Under the pieces are notes generated by a model. It had not been told where the DNA came from. It worked only from the letters and a program-made list of their open reading frames with translations, and did no database searches. A program made the position numbers and the translations under genes. From Echinarachnius parma (taxonomy: Eukaryota; Echinodermata; Echinoidea; Clypeasteroida; Echinarachniidae), in assembly GCA_037951105.1 (NCBI GenBank), contig JBAMJV010009743.1, positions 19,450-83,449 of the forward strand: a DNA stretch of 64,000 nt. Direction: 5' to 3'. Positions 1 to 11,335 of the stretch are shown here, piece by piece (positions within the stretch are counted from its first letter, which is position 1; every line of letters begins with the position of its first letter).

Positions 1-59
1 CGTGTCTGTCTTGTATTTGTTTTACTGCATTTATCATAAATCAAGTGCTAAAAATGAAC

Positions 60-300
60 TTAATTCCACTCCACATGGAGCATTCCAGTCAGCTGCATAC
101 TGACGCCTGCCATGCATATTGCGAATTCGAATCATATTGGGTGTCCATGATGTGTTTAAAACATTGTCAAGATCATGTTCATTATCTTGAATAAGTGTCT
201 TACTGAAGTACACAATATGCGGGACACATACTGTAATATGTGCAGAGCGTATCTAGATTCGAACACCATCTTGATCGCAAGGTATGCACCCTTCATACAC
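60..300 (-). repeat. degenerate Deu-type SINE copy
   Basis: The stretch holds CCACTCCACATGGAGCATTC, then a diverged match to the 'cttgctgaaggacac' core, then a 'gattcgaac' B-box-like block. The same parts, in the same order and orientation, occur in the better copy at 12565-12795. The copy is old and lacks a clean tRNA head, so its limits are approximate. Confidence 0.45.
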
Positions 301-1333
301 TTCATATCTTATTACATGTAACTGGAGACCATACAGGTCTATACAAATTATCTGACTCAGTATTAAAACAAAACAAACTCAATTGCTAAACTAATATGTA
401 CAACACCGAAAAGCCTCAGCAAGCCGAATGTTAGTTTTTTGTGCACTACACTGTACTCGTGTAACCATGGTAACAACAGCCGATTATGGACAAAAATATA
501 CCAAATCAACCAATATTCATTTTAAAAACTTAAAAATAGCAGGTGAAGGGTGTTATTTTACATGTGATTTGCTTTCCTTAGTGTGTATAATGCGGCTTGT
601 ACTAGCCAGATATATGATTTATTGTATTTCTATTGTTGTTGTTACTATGGTTACAACAGTACACGGTGGTACAAAAAGTTATTCTACGATAAACATAATA
701 GCCTATTCAAAGTCTTCATCGAAACCTTAAAAAGTCTAGCTAACTGTGGTGTTCCGAATAATAATCATGTTATAAACATAATTATCCAGATATGGTCGAT
801 CCGACTGTAAAGGACGAGCGCCTCCCATTCGAATATTGCACTAAATAGTGCACTTTGCATGATGGATTTATTTTTGCAGTGACATTTCCGATACTCTATT
901 TTCGTGTATTGCAAACCAATGGCGGCATATTTATGACATAAAAGAAGAAAACTGATTTTTTTTTTTCTAAAAAGGGATAAACAATATGTAATTATTTAAG
1001 AGCATTTCTTAAATTAAGTCCGTAAACAAGAATTACATTATATTGGGGCACCCTGTATAGTGTTCGAAATCGTACAAATTTGCTGTATTTGTCGATATCA
1101 AATGCTGACTTCCAATTATTATAACTTTTTGTTCAGATATGGTAAACACTTGAAATTTTCACAGCGTATTGCTGATATAACTGGACAGTTTTCTGAAAAG
1201 TATTAATTCAACACCCAGTGCAATTATTGATATATGCTGAATTATGTAAACCAATAATTTCATATTTTTGGGGAAAAAGGCCTACAATTTGAGTTTGGTG
1301 CTAAAAATGACCGTGTTACATATCCTGAAACCC
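301..1333. other. no gene recognised; AT-rich intergenic DNA
   Basis: The short open frames here (for example 428-730) have no recognisable motif, no plausible splice context and a composition like their surroundings. I see no RNA gene or clear repeat boundary. Confidence 0.6.
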
Positions 1334-2967
1334 ATTGGGTGATTTCAAGTATGGTGTTTAAACCTGGTGTTAGTGTTTATTAAACACTAAATCGGGCTTA
1401 AACACCATACTTGAAATGACTTAGTGTTAGGATGGTGTTAACGTGATGACCTCTGATTTCACCGTTGTACAAACTTCCGTTTCCGACTGGCGGTGTTTAT
1501 TGATATGGCAATATACTATCAGAGATGGTGTTGAGCTAGTGTTAGTGTTTATTAAACACTAACTGCAGCCTTAACACCGTACTTGAAATGAGTTGGTGTT
1601 AGAGGTTTGACCTCGTATTTCCGGCAGTGGCACGTGGTTGCTGGTGTTTAGCGTCGTCTGCTAATCTGCCCGATAGTGTTAGTGTTGAGCATGTATACGC
1701 AAAACTCCATAGAGATAACAACTTCCATAGGGATCGAAATGAAAGTCATTTCAAGTACAGATCGAGCTGGTGTTAGTGTTACTGTTGCTAGGTGGGCATT
1801 AAAATCACAATTCTGAACTGAAATGGTGGTGTTTTTGTTTGTCTGAGCATGTAAAAAGGGTGTCAACCTAGATAATTTTTGAAGTTTTACTTAAGTGAAG
1901 ATTATGAAACGCAATGCAAATCTTATTTTTTTAATTAATGTATTGATTTGAATATCTATAGTAATTTAAAGAAATAAGGTCATACAATTCATATTTTCAT
2001 TATTTTATAATCAAACATTAGTTTTCACTACATAAATTCTTTAGACCATTTGGAATAATAATACAACAAAGCAAAATTTGAATAGCCAGGTTCTTCCTTA
2101 TGTTTATATTGTTGTTAACATTAATTATTTTATGTATTTCTTGTCTAATTATACACCCGCCACCCCCCCCCCCCCCCCCTCCCCCGAAAAAAGTCACTAA
2201 GCACTGGGAATTGTGTGTACATCTTTGACATTTTATTACAGTGAACTTATAATTGAGTTAAAACTGTAGTAAATTTGTTGTGAATAATGGCTAAAAAAAA
2301 AAAAATAATAAAAAAAATAACCACACCGGGGACTCGAACCCACTTCTATGATTTATCTGGTTAAGTGATACACGTGCGACAGGTCTTAACCCACTCGGCC
2401 ACCAAGCACCTAGTGATCACGTGACCGATTTTAATAAAGTATATCATGTTACATACTATTGGTATTTACTCGGAACTTGCTACCGTGCTGTCACCGGGAT
2501 TTATGCCTACATCTTCGGCTATGCAAACCGTTAACGCTAGCCATATGTCTCAGCGCGCGACGGGCATTCAATTTTTAGAAGAGAGTCACGTACATTTCTT
2601 GCGAGTTTAGTTACAAATTTCACTAAAAATAGGGAATATTCACTAAAATCGTATCGACCAAGTGAATGGTTTGAATGTTTTTTTTAAATTATAGTATTCA
2701 ATACATGTATGTGGTAAATCTTCATTACGGCTTGCTCTCTAATTCGTAACCATGTAAGCGTTTTCGTTACCATTTTAAGGGTGTTCGCGTGATTTTGTCT
2801 CTGGTGTTGACAAACACTAGCGATACTGATCGATTACTACTCAAGGTCATCACGATTAAAAAGTTCGTGACCTTAGATGCTTAATCTGGAAGCTGGTGTT
2901 TAGCTCAGATTAGAGGCAGTTTTTCACCCTCAACACTAACACTAACCCCAACACCATACTTGAAATC
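1334..2967. mobile_element. TIR element rich in GGTGTTAGTGTT words
   Basis: The left end reads GGGTGATTTCAAGTATGG and the right end is its inverse (CCATACTTGAAATCACCC). Each end is followed inward by AACACTAACACTAA/GGTGTTAGTGTTTATT words, several arranged as palindromes around TTTATTAAA. ATT flanks both ends and could be a 3-bp target duplication. There is no transposase frame, so it is non-autonomous. It carries a C-tract near 2165 and a tRNA-like block at 2325-2409, so it may be composite. Confidence 0.6.
2325..2409 (-). repeat. tRNA-like block (Ser/Leu-type), probably SINE head
   Basis: On the minus strand an A-box-like 'ggccgagtgggttaag' is followed about 60 bases later by a B-box 'gggttcgagtcccc', the spacing of a tRNA with a long variable arm. 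The acceptor ends do not pair well, so I call it a tRNA-derived repeat and not a working tRNA. Confidence 0.45.
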
Positions 2968-2972
2968 ACCCA

Positions 2973-3414
2973 TTGTGTTTGGTATCAGATTATAGGAAAT
3001 GTTATTGTTATTGTCTTAATATGACTGCAAAATCATGCTTTTTTCAGGTGTTGTTTGGGAAATCTCGCCAATTGTCTATAGTAAGTCAAAACAGCTACTT
3101 CTTTGGACGCCATCTTGGATTTGGAGGTGTTCACAACAAATTTGTTGAGGTAGACCTCTGAATTAATTTGTCTCATTAAAAATGCTTGCAAACAAAGTTG
3201 GTTTAAACTTGTTGTGGAGATCTGGCAACCTAAGTCCTTAAGGAAGCCACTTTTTCGATGTTGGCCCTCCCCTTACCTCCTTTAACTAGTATGGCTTTAC
3301 ATCACACTGGAATGCCATAACATCACGTGGTACTCGCATGATAGTACTTTTTCCAAACACTTATATTCGCCATTTTCAGTCTTCTCTTACGTGGATTGCT
3401 TGTGTTGTTTAATA
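2973..3414. other. no gene recognised
   Basis: Intergenic DNA between two repeats. A 62-codon open frame starting at 2973 lacks recognisable features. Confidence 0.5.
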
Positions 3415-3690
3415 TCCATTATTTGTATGGTATATATTTATAATGATGACACGTTTTGCATTTCTTAATTTGTCCTGTTTTGTTTGTGTTTAATTTTGCA
3501 TAAAATACGTATAGAGTGTGCCCCCAATAAATAAAATAATGCCCCCCAATAGGTCCGACGGCGCAGCGCTAATGCTATACATAAAACAATTATTTTTGCC
3601 ATGATGACTAGACCGAGTTGTCTACTTTTGTATAATTATATGTATATGTTTACGTTACTTTATAATGTCATTTTGTCATTGTTAAAATAA
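3415..3690. repeat. dispersed repeat, partner of 55850-56345
   Basis: Shared blocks include 'atagagtgtgcccccaataa', 'gtccgac..cgc', 'gccatgatgactagaccgag' and 'ttttgtcattgttaaaa', in the same order as at 55850-56345. The later copy carries an extra 225-bp palindrome, so this copy shows the empty site. Confidence 0.65.
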
Positions 3691-3895
3691 TAATTCATTT
3701 TATTTTATAGTAGGTATTCATATATTTTCAAAAACTGGGAATTCATTTTGTGTACATCCCAACATAAAACATACGGTACATGATATACAAACATGCATTC
3801 TTGATCTAAACATATAGTCAGCGAATATTTTACATGTATTCAATAATCATCGTAATGTCTAATAACAAAAATAATAACTTCAATAATATACAGTA

Positions 3896-5045
3896 TAGGG
3901 GCAACTCCAGCGTCACGGACATTACAAATCAGAGAATTTTCATGACTTTCCAATGCCACTACTAATTCATACCTGTAACTAATGTCTAACTTTTATTTTG
4001 ATTACAAATCAATAGCCTGGTTAAGTATTCAAAAAAAGTTTCAGAACATTTATCCAATTCGTTACTGAGTAATTCTGCAAAATGTGCGCCGTCACGGACA
4101 TTACATGTTTTGGACATGACTTTTTGCATCCATATACATCTTTGCAAAAGTCTGTGAGTTCTTAGACCTCACAAAGGTGATTTAGGTACTAAATTATAGA
4201 CAAGGCAATGATGAATTGAATCCAAGTGGTTTGTTGCGAAACGGGCCAGGCATATGTGATCTAGACAACAGAACGTTGCGTCACGGACATTACATTTTTA
4301 GCGTCACGGACATTACACTTTTGTCCACTTTCTCTATACTCGGAAATAACCCGCAAAAAATGCTCCATTGTGCATGAAACTTTTTAAATTGTACATTTGA
4401 TATGTAATCAAACAGTTTTGAGGAAAACAATTATATTTCAGTTTTGTTTTTAATTAGCAAAAAATTATTTTAAAAATAGCAATAATTTTTTCCAAAATTA
4501 TTGTAAAATTTGAAATTTTTCAAAAGAATGTGCAGTAACCCAAATGTTCAACTATTTTAAACAATATTATACATTTTTGATGAGGTACAATGCTGTTTTG
4601 TGCAAAAAAAATGTAAAATATAAAAAAAGTTGTGAACATCATGTGCATAACACATGGAAAATCATGGACTAAGAGTATAATTTTTGCAATTTGATCATAC
4701 TATATGAGATTTAACCATCTATTTCTCCTCCCAGTAAGTTATAGTCAAGTCTTTATTGATTATTGAGACATGCATGTTCAAATTGAGCAAGGAATTTAGT
4801 TTTATAAATAGTTCAGAGTACTGACTCAAAGTTTACTATCTGATTAACGATACAATTTTTTAAAACTTGTACCAGGAAGGTAGTAGTCCCCCTGTTACTT
4901 GGGATTATCTTATTTCTTGGCTAAAATAAGAGATTTACATAAGAAAATAATGCTTGAAAATGTTTAGCTCTGCTTTTTTATACTTTTCACTGTGTATGTA
5001 ATGTCCGTGACGCAGCCGTAACGTAATGTCCGTGACGCCATTCTG
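3896..5045. mobile_element. element with GTCACGGACATTACA words at both ends
   Basis: CGTCACGGACATTACA occurs near 3910, 4090, 4275 and 4295 in forward orientation and twice inverted near 5000-5035 (TGTAATGTCCGTGACGC). The outer forward and outer inverted copies bound an AT-rich core without a coding frame. Inverted clusters of one short word are typical of transposase-binding subterminal repeats, but I cannot assign a superfamily or exact ends. Confidence 0.5.
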
Positions 5046-5135
5046 GACAAACCATCAAATATTTTAGTAAAGGCTCTTGATATACTTTATGATATCACAT
5101 TCTAGCTTTGCAAATTAATTTTAAATTAAATTGAA

Positions 5136-5674
5136 TTAGGACATTGACCAAATCCTCAAAACTTACTTGGAACTCTAGTGATTCTCTCATACCTTGTCAT
5201 ATTCATATTAACAATTAAAACACGGAACAGGTTTCGGTTTTTCAAATTTCCATTTCGTTCAAAAGATATTTATGATTGAAGGGTTCGGATATAAAATTAT
5301 CTACGGGACCTTTTTAGCCGTGTACAAAGTAAGTGCAATGAGTAAGCGAATATCACTTTGATAAAATGAATATTGTTATTATCTGATATGTCCATAGGGT
5401 ATTGTGTGAAAATTCCAAGTCAAATGCACGTTATATGGCCGAGTAATGAGCAAAATGCAAAGTGATATTCACTAACTCATTGCACTCACTTTGTACACGG
5501 TTTTCGCGGTCCAATAGATAATTTAACATCTGAACACTGCAATCGTAAGTAGCTTTTTAACGAAAGGGAAATTTGAAAAACAGAAACTGTCGCATACGAA
5601 TACAACAAGGTATGAGGGAATCGCTATAATTTCAATTGGATTTTGAGGATTTGGACAATGTAACCAAGTCCCTT
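5136..5674. mobile_element. TTAA MITE, family 'AGGGACTTAGTAAC' (old copy)
   Basis: The right end reads GGACAATGTAACCAAGTCCC followed by TTAA. The left end is a diverged inverse. The halves are roughly palindromic, with 'cataccttgt' facing 'acaaggtatg'. Better copies lie at 22453, 27090 and 32175. Confidence 0.6.
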
Positions 5675-6344
5675 AAACAATATACATTTCACACATCGCT
5701 CAGTGGACATACCGAATCACAGACCCTAATTAGTTAGTTGTTGCATAATTATGTCAATATAATTCAGTTTCTAGACCCCTTTGAGGGGATTGCCCTAGGC
5801 CTCTCAATGTGTGACATAATTAGTTTCAGTTGCAGTCCATTTTGAAAGTATGAATTTATGTTGACAATTTATTTTACGAACATGCGTTTTTATCATTTTA
5901 AGAAATAAATCAACTGAACTGAAAATAATTACAGATGTATGAAGGATGTTTTATTGTGCCGGTGTGAATATGAGATATTGTTTAGTGTTCAATGTTGTTT
6001 ATGTTACGTATTCTATGAATGTTGTATGTAACTATACAAACAAGACAAACTAATGAATAATTTAACGCCAGAAAGAAAAACATAAATTTCACAAATAATT
6101 TATTTCATCATAATTATTTACAAACAATGCATACATGATAAGTGGATCATAGCATGGTCCGGATAACTGGGGGGGGGGGGGGGGGGGGGGTACAGTCATG
6201 GACATTAGGGGGTGGGGGCATGTTTTTGTACGATTATTGGGGACACGAACCCCCGCCGGTCCCCTCGCTTAGCTATGTAACTGCATACTGCTTATTTAGA
6301 CCAGCATAAGTAATATACTACAAATTAGATTTTATTTTAAAGAT
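5675..6344. other. no gene recognised; contains G20 tract
   Basis: AT-rich sequence with a run of about 20 G near 6171. No coding, RNA or clear transposon signal was found. Confidence 0.5.
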
Positions 6345-6663
6345 TATTTGTAAGATTTTATTGACTCTATCGACCCCCTCTCGGGGTATGAGAGTACAAA
6401 CATATTTACATAGTATAAATATAACAATGGTATATCAATGATAAACATGTGATAATATGAACAATGATAAACATGTGATAATATGAACAATGATAAACAT
6501 AGTAATGATAATATGAACAATGACAAAACATGATATGAACAATGATAAACATGTGATAATATGAACAAATAAACATATTTACAGATGAAGGCGAACTGGG
6601 CAATTCACCCTCCTACCGCTACGAGTGTGCCTAATAACATTGCTTACTTGTAAGATATCATTA
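6345..6663 (-). repeat. 3' region of non-LTR element with 26-bp tandem repeats
   Basis: Directly downstream of the reverse-transcriptase stop on the minus strand. It contains about five imperfect copies of a unit like 'aacaatgataaacatgtga' (6425-6570), then a CG-rich hairpin-like run and AATAAA near the end. It fits a retrotransposon 3' UTR. Confidence 0.55.
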
Positions 6664-8187
6664 TTATACAGTGTTACCATCTACCCTAGGCTCTTTAGAA
6701 AAATGTGACATAATTATTGTGACGAATTTGGCAAATTTCTTTAGCTGGCAAGCATGAAGTGTATTAAAAATAGTATCCATGTGCAATGCACTAGTTGGTG
6801 TTAGGTTACTACCACACAGGTTAATTGGTATATACATTTTTCTCTCATTTTGAAAGAATGTACATACAAAAACATAATGAAATTCATCACCAATGTCTAT
6901 TGATGTACAGAGTGGGCATTGCAAATCATGTACTACATTTGCATCAAATCTGCCTTTATTGACTGGTAATCTATGTGATCTACATCTAAACTTGCTTAAA
7001 GCTACTGCTTCTTTCTGACATAGTATCTGCAGGTACTTTTCATATGCTAACTTACTCTTAAACATCCTATGTTTTGTGCAAATTCGATTTGGCCAGGTAG
7101 CTGCGCTCCATTCCTGAATAGAAACTTTACGGTTTGATTTCGAGATTTATGCAACGCCCCCTGTTTAGCAATTGCTTTTTTTTAAATTACCATTATAATC
7201 AAACGTCACTCCTAAATATACAAAGTCATAAACAACTTCCAGTACATCACCATCATAAACAAATTCTGGAATTCTTCGAACTTTCCCACGTGATAAACAT
7301 TTTGTTTTCGTTTTGCTGGCATTAACAGTTAAAGGGATAGTTGAGTTTTGGTAGAGAGGGTGCTAGACTACTTATTTTTTTTGTGAGGTAATGAAAAACT
7401 GAGTGTAAGATTTGAAAGAGCATAATATTTATATAATAAAATCATCTTTGTTTGATCAAAATCGGTTCAGAGACGGCTGAAATATCCATAAATATAACAA
7501 TTTGTAATAAAGCTGGGGCCCCAGGTATATTAGAGAATTTTGAACCAGCCGTTACAAATTGTAAAAAAATGCTTCCTCTTTTCAAAAAGTTACAAAATAG
7601 GTATTTAAATAGTTGTTGGTTATTTCTCTATCTAATCACTATTTCAACAAAACATCACATGCACAATATTTTATTCAAAATGGTTGAAACCGATGAGTGT
7701 TTAAAGAGCGCCCTCTTACGTTTTAACGGCTCTTTTTTAAAGATAACATGATCTTTACTACGTCATTTGTAATTTTGTGTTCCTTTCTAGTTATAACTAT
7801 TAGTTTGTAATGTAATGATGCAGGTTTTGGTTACTAAAATTCAGTTTTACCAAAACTGTACTCTCCTTACCAGAACTCAACTATCCCTTTAAGTGCCAAG
7901 TATCACAATAAACTTTCACTGCGTTTAGGGCTTTTTGCAACTCTTCAGGAGTTTCTGCCAAAATAATAGTATCATAAGCATATAATAACGAGAATAAATC
8001 CTTATATATTTCAATATCATCAAAAGACAACTTATTTTTAATAATAGTATTAAAAAATGCTAAGCCCTTGTATATACGAGTTTCCAATAGATTGTTGAAA
8101 ATCGTTCAATTAAATAGCAAACAAGAGAGGTGACAGGTTTTCACCTTGACGCACTCCAATATTGCATGTAAATAAATTAGACATCTC
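6664..8187 (-). pseudogene. broken non-LTR retrotransposon reverse transcriptase, C-terminal half
   Basis: Read on the minus strand from about 8187, the frame shows an RT motif B block (GVRQGENLSPLLFAI), the catalytic block as LLYAYDTIIL where YADD is usual, an RT-thumb block (VNASKTK) and a C-terminal zinc-knuckle-like block (CPLC...GDEFHYVFVC). It is broken by a TAA in the motif B region, loss of the second catalytic Asp position (D to Y), a poly-A frameshift near 7180, a probable internal deletion, and a 556-bp MITE at 7333-7888. The N-terminal RT and endonuclease parts are absent, so the copy is 5'-truncated. It would have copied element RNA at a nicked target. The Jockey/CR1-like assignment is tentative. 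Confidence 0.8.
7333..7888. mobile_element. TTAA MITE, family 'AGGGATAGTTGAG'
   Basis: 556 bp bounded by AGGGATAGTTGAGTTTTGGT and its inverse, with TTAA duplicated on both sides (7329-7332 and 7889-7892). It has no coding capacity. It sits in the RT pseudogene, and joining the flanks over one TTAA restores the RT reading frame (...WHL TVNASK...), so the boundaries are certain. The TTAA target and RGG-type ends suggest a Kolobok-like origin; piggyBac is less likely. Confidence 0.85.
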
Positions 8188-8376
8188 TCCCTTGCTTTCG
8201 TTTTGTTCACGTCCACAACTGAATCGCGTCGAGAGTGAGCCCTACTGCACTGGGTTGACTAGGCACGTTGACTGTCATTCGTTACCTTTTCGTTTTCACA
8301 CGTTGACGCTCGATCAGTCATGCCGCGCTCGCGCGAACACAGGCACGCATAGGAAGCACATGCAGTCGGCTAGCTA
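8188..8376. other. no gene recognised
   Basis: Sequence between the truncated RT and the next TIR element. A 71-codon frame here has no motif. Confidence 0.4.
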
Positions 8377-8378
8377 AT

Positions 8379-8968
8379 GCTACGGTCACAAATGGTCCGA
8401 TTTGGGCTACGGCGCCCGTACGATGCCACTTTTAGGTGAAATCTTGTGGGAATCTTGCGGCGCCCGCACGGGTGCCGTGGCTATCGTACGGTCGCCGTTG
8501 CATTTTTCCTCGCCGTACGATGTCAACAAATTGTTTAACGCGGAGTTAAAACAAAAAATGCATCGTACGATTTTGTACTTGCCGTAAGCCCGTAGACATA
8601 TTGTAGAGAGCATCGCACGGGCACCACAAAGGTATCGCACGGGCACAGCACGGACATCGCAGCCTTTTTTTTCTCGTATATCGTACGATTTTGAGACTAA
8701 ATATTTGGCCAATCAAATCGTACGGGTACCGTGGAGTCACCGTAAGAGTACCGTAAGGCACCCGTACGGGCACTTAGTTTATGTTCACGGGGGCCGTGCG
8801 ATTTATGTTTTATTTTAAGACAAAGGTCATCGTACGGGGCCCGGAGAATATGTGACTGCTACTCTAAAATACCACAGACATCGTACGATATTACGATTTC
8901 CCCAAATCGTAGAAAAAACGCCGTAGGGAGAAAAATCGTACGGCGCCCGGACCATTTGTGACTGTAGC
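8379..8968. mobile_element. 590-bp TIR element packed with ATCGTACG words
   Basis: The ends are GCTACGGTCACAAATGGTCC and the inverse with one change, flanked by AT on each side. The interior repeats the palindromic word ATCGTACG(GGCACC) more than ten times, in both orientations. It has no transposase. The short-word design resembles the neighbouring elements at 9499 and 9680 but uses a different word. Confidence 0.7.
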
Positions 8969-9498
8969 ATAAGCCTAACCATTTCTTGCCCGACCCTGGC
9001 CCATGGACATCGCCACGGCATGCCGTAGTGATATACGATGCCGTACAATAAAATGTAGACGTTTGCATTCATGTAATTCATTTCATAGCATACAAACAGG
9101 CCAAACACGTGTGTGTGGCATCGTACGTAATCGCAATGCAAGAATTATTAGAACAAAATGGATAAACTAACATGAGACTCGCTTTTAGTATGATATTTTC
9201 GCGTTATCATGCATCTCGAGAAGAGTATGACGTCATAAACAAGACATGGTGACCGTCGTTTGGGTCGCCGGTGAAAACAGGCCTGGGGTGAACGCGTGCT
9301 CAAATCTGACGGTGAGCGTGTGGGCGATATTGACGCATGCGCAATGCATGAAAATGACGTCATCTCGGCGAGGTGAGGGCACGTCAACCGAAAACGAAAG
9401 CGCAACAGCTAGAGTACCGCTGAAGAGTTGGGAGGACCTTGCGAAGGTGACGAATATTATCCGTAATAAGATGATGACACGCTTCAAGTGATGATATT
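8969..9498. other. no gene recognised
   Basis: Moderately GC-rich stretch with several overlapping open frames on both strands (for example 9246-9491). None shows a conserved motif or codon pattern I recognise. Confidence 0.4.
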
Positions 9499-9679
9499 GG
9501 GCCGTATGCATAAAAAGAAGCAATTGCTTGCAAGCAAAAGCAATTGCTTACTGCTCGTAAGCAATTGCTTACCAAACAAGCAATTGCTTTAAACCTTTTA
9601 CTTGTTTTGATAAGCAATTGCTTGCGTTTTTTTCAAGCACCTCCAGACCAGCTTGAGCTCTTGCTTAAGGGCCGATCAT

Positions 9680-10300
9680 ACTTGCGGCAGTGGACGTAGT
9701 TGAACGTAGTGGAGGCTAACGTAGTTGAACGTAGTTGTAGGTACTTTAAGGTAGTTGAACGTACCGGCATCCTTACCGTACCGTAGTTGTCCGTGATGCT
9801 AACTTGATATAACTCGGTGCAGCCGTGATCTTCGATTTAATTTCTGAACATGTTCAAAAGAGCGGTACGTTAAAGGCATCAGTCTAACGTAGTCTAACGT
9901 AGTTTAACGAAGTCTGACGTAGTCAAACGTACTTCGCTACGTACTCAAACGTACCCTAGCGTACTCTAACGTACCTCACCGTGCCCAAAACCAGCATTGG
10001 CACTCTTGGTCCAGACATTTTTAAGCACACAATTAGACAACTTGCTTAGAACTGCTCAAGGCCGTACAACACCGTGGGCTGGCTGCATTACTCCGTACTG
10101 AGTTGCTAAATAGACCGTAGTGACGTTCTTTTGCGTAGTATTGTGTAGTCTAGCGTAGTGGCTTCTGTAGTCTACCGTACTCAAGCGTAGTCAGACGTAT
10201 CACTCCGTACCTGTCCGTGAGTGAGCTGCATCGGCATTACCGAAGTCTAGCGTAGTCTAGCGTAGTTTATCGTACTTGAACGTACTTATCTGTACTCTTA
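9680..10300. repeat. array of 'AACGTAGTCT'-like short repeats (nested element)
   Basis: A loose ~10-bp repeat (CGTAGTCTAACGTAGTCTAA and inverse forms CGTACTTGAACGTAC) fills three clusters, 9690-9790, 9880-9985 and 10085-10290, separated by unique spacers. It lies inside the 9499-10781 element and looks like an independent nested insertion. Confidence 0.6.
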
Positions 10301-10302
10301 TG

Positions 10303-10369
10303 TTAAAGTGAGTGTGGTACCATCTTTAAGTGAAGAGCCTGAGGGCGCTTTCCTCTCGCAACTGAACAT
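10303..10369. repeat. 67-bp perfect inverted copy of 10783-10849
   Basis: Every base of 10303-10369 matches the reverse complement of 10783-10849. The right partner starts two bases outside the end of the 9499-10781 element, so flanking DNA has been copied, inverted, into the element. Confidence 0.9.
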
Positions 10370-10782
10370 ACCGTTTCAGGATGATTACAAGCTCCTTATT
10401 CCAGAGGTTATGTTGGGTTTCATATTTAATCAAATTCCTGTTTTTGTTTACTTTTTACGGCAATTTTTGTCCATCGATCTGCACAGGAACCCCCCTGATG
10501 CTCTGTGCTGTTTCCCCCTATTTGCGTAATAGAAATACTGGTGCCAGGTCGTACACGAAGCGTTGTTGTCCTGCAGTATGATGTTCGCACAACCGTAACG
10601 ATCCTTTGTCCAACACGTAAGCAATTGCTTAGGCAGTGCAAGCAAAAGGTTTTAGCACAAGCAAAAGCTTGTGCATATGAATTCAAGCAATTGCTTGAAC
10701 TTGATGTTTTGGTTGACAAGCTCTTGCTTGTGCTTTAAGCAATTGTTTATAAGCAATTGCTACTTTTTATGCATACGGCCCA

Positions 10783-11194
10783 ATGTTCAGTTGCGAGAGG
10801 AAAGCGCCCTCAGGCTCTTCACTTAAAGATGGTACCACACTCACTTTAATATTACGAGATGTCCATTATCGATTATAGCAGAAAGCTTTGATGATCGAAC
10901 TGGTGTGGCGATAAGGAGAGATAAAGTGTGGACGAGTCTCGCTTGGTCCACACATAGTCCAGGTTCGTGATGAGAGCGCACCAGGGGCGCCCTCTGGCTC
11001 GACAAGATGACGCCACAGTTACTTTAAATTCGCGTGACATCGAGAGTCCCGCGGATGAGCTGGGATGACCGGGCTGAGATGACGATTAGGTTGTTACAGT
11101 TGGCAAAGTCAGTACGAATCACACGACATACGCGAAATACAGGTCGAGAGAAGTGCGCCCTCCTCTAAAAGATGGTACCACAGTTACTTTAATT
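10783..11194 (-). pseudogene. tandem broken copies of the receptor terminal exon tail
   Basis: Two decayed units (about 10795-10870 and 10990-11090) repeat the end of the last exon of receptor gene A together with its early 3' UTR. Shared marks are GCGCCCTC, 'aaagatggtacca', 'actttaat' and the reversed coding block for SARSSQLI. The unit at 10990-11090 still reads as LIVISARSSQLI before degenerating. No transmembrane segment is complete. The repeat length is near 160-200 bp. Confidence 0.7.
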
Positions 11195-11335
11195 TCACGA
11201 GATTCCCATGACAGCTAGGGTCCCGCCGATGAGCTGAGAGGACCGGGCCGAGATGATGATGAGGAGCGCGAGACTGATGACGAAGAAAACTCGGTCCAAG
11301 CATTCAGCCAGGAACTCCATGTCCGTACGGCTCGA
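11195..11335 (-). CDS. receptor gene A exon 8 (TM4 and stop)
   Basis: 141 bp, phase 0, acceptor CTTCCAG. SSRTDMEFLAECLDR, then TM4 VFFVISLALLIIISA, ending at TGA (11195-11197). Length and stop position are identical in gene B exon 8. Confidence 0.92.
   Translation of the reverse strand, partial: SSRTDMEFLAECLDRVFFVISLALLIIISARSSQLIGGTLAVMGIS

Larger units (their letters stand above)
9499..10781. mobile_element. TIR element with AAGCAATTGCTT words
   Basis: The ends are GGGCCGTATGCATAAAAAG and the inverse (CTTTTTATGCATACGGCCC). Near both ends AAGCAATTGC(TT) palindromes recur (9520-9630 and 10615-10770). The middle is occupied by a second word-repeat element (9680-10300) and a 67-bp inverted copy of the right flank. 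No transposase frame was found. Confidence 0.7.

Noticed and set aside
428-810. Two overlapping open frames (100 and 75 codons)
   Set aside because: No family resemblance and AT-driven composition. The second is the same DNA in another frame.
8402-9141. Several 60-104-codon frames in the ATCGTACG element and its flank
   Set aside because: They arise from GC-rich repeated words, lack conserved motifs and overlap on both strands.
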